DNA from: Epiperipatus broadwayi
Taxonomy: Eukaryota; Onychophora; Udeonychophora; Euonychophora; Peripatidae
Assembly: GCA_028023455.1 (NCBI GenBank)
Contig: JAQFVV010000204.1
Coordinates: 763,501 to 827,500, forward strand
Length of the DNA stretch: 64,000 bases
Direction of reading: 5' to 3'
Each line of letters begins with the position of its first letter. Position 1 is the first letter of the stretch. This document shows positions 63,456 to 64,000 of this stretch, piece after piece. The notes under the pieces were generated by a model. That model searched no databases. It was not told the origin of the DNA and saw only the letters and a program-made list of their open reading frames with translations. The position numbers were made by a program, and so were the translations under genes.

Positions 63456-63682
63456 ATTGTTGTTTTCATTTGCAATTATCTATTTTAATTTTCTTGTGCA
63501 ATTTTTGGTCCTAAATTCTTTATAACATTTTACAATTATATTTTATCTATATATTTTTTAAAAGTACAATTTTTTTTTTTAATTATGTACTTCTGTATTT
63601 ATTTAATTTTTTTAAATGCATTCTGGTTCTACAGTGATAAATTGGGATTCAGCTAAAAAGTTTGGATACCTTTGGTATAATG

Positions 63683-64000
63683 AATAAAAATGTAAATTAT
63701 TAAAAGGAAACAAATTTGTTATATATTATTTGTTTTTGTGTGTGCACCCTTCATATCAAGTCCATCATATTGCAACCATCCATCAATGTAGAAATTCAAA
63801 CCAATCTATCTCATTACACATGCATTTTAAACAACATTCACTCAAATGTTCTAAAAGTATCAATTATCTGTATCTCCACAGCTCATCTTGTCAGTTTGAA
63901 ATGTTTTTCATTCATCATTTTTTTTAAACTAGAATTTATTTCTATCCCCCTTTAGCCCTTTTCTGTATGGGTAAATACAGAGATGTCAAATGTGGGTGTG
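63683..64000. other. DNA right of the hAT element, nothing recognised
   Basis: Overlapping short frames on the plus strand (63,716-63,955) show no known motif and are likely chance. Confidence 0.45.

Larger units (their letters stand above)
60549..63674 (+). mobile_element. Complete but inactive hAT DNA transposon, ZBED-like
   Basis: The left end AAGTGGTCTCTAAAGTAGGG and the reverse complement of the right end, CAAAGGTATCCAAACTTTTT, are diverged forms of the hAT terminal inverted repeat (CAGTGGTT-CCAAA). The 8-base sequence GTATAATG directly flanks both ends (60,541-60,548 and 63,675-63,682), the target-site duplication size expected for hAT. The left terminal region also keeps an internal palindromic part, GGGTACACACATGTCAGGG then TTTCTGGGGTGTGTGAG. 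The element is about 3.1 kb, including a SINE of about 100 bases, and carries one transposase pseudogene. Confidence 0.85.

Overview
The window looks like AT-rich, gene-poor, non-coding DNA from an animal nuclear genome, probably an invertebrate with a large, repeat-laden genome. It has long TA arrays, pol III-type (tRNA-headed) SINEs, decayed LINEs, Penelope-like elements (PLEs), a Ty3/gypsy gag-protease fragment and a ZBED-like hAT DNA transposon. There is no long intact coding sequence and no ribosomal or canonical tRNA gene. The sequence does not fix the species; flatworm, cnidarian, arthropod and mollusc all remain possible.

Layout. 0.1-1.1 kb: decayed non-LTR reverse transcriptase (RT). 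2.4-3.6 kb: CpG-bearing single-copy-looking DNA. 3.9-4.1 kb: SINE-like repeat, with a related inverted copy at 48.8 kb. 4.9-10.1 kb: two blocks of a degenerate ~65-85 bp tandem repeat facing each other in inverted orientation, like a fold-back element. 10-18 kb: mostly featureless AT-rich DNA with SINE-like pieces and a 220-bp direct repeat. 18.2-19.7 kb: Ty3/gypsy Gag and protease remnant whose downstream end lies in a nearly perfect 169-bp palindrome. 20.1-23.9 kb: two PLEs head-to-head, one 5'-truncated (minus) and one near full length (plus), both broken. 25.6-27.6 kb: CpG-bearing island without a recognised gene. 28.5-28.9 kb: nested inverted repeats. 38.6-40.1 kb: a PLE GIY-YIG fragment with a hammerhead-like 3' motif, next to an RTE/CR1-like LINE 3' end. 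43.8-46.1 kb: two tandem copies of a CR1/L2-type LINE. 47.1-48.3 kb: exon-like coding traces. 49.2-51.3 kb: CpG-bearing island with an exon-like ORF, a TATA promoter-like motif and a minisatellite. 53.5 kb: a 102-bp SINE with a clear target-site duplication (TSD). 59.3-59.7 kb: minisatellite. 60.5-63.7 kb: a complete but dead hAT element with 8-bp TSDs, interrupted by the same SINE family as at 53.5 kb.

No genes here act together in a pathway. The biology is a layered record of transposition: hAT, PLE, LINE and LTR insertions, then SINE insertion into them, microsatellite growth and small inverted duplications. The most notable structures are the 169-bp palindrome, the 5-kb inverted satellite structure, the head-to-head PLE pair, the hAT element with its TSD, and the hammerhead-like core beside the PLE nuclease fragment.
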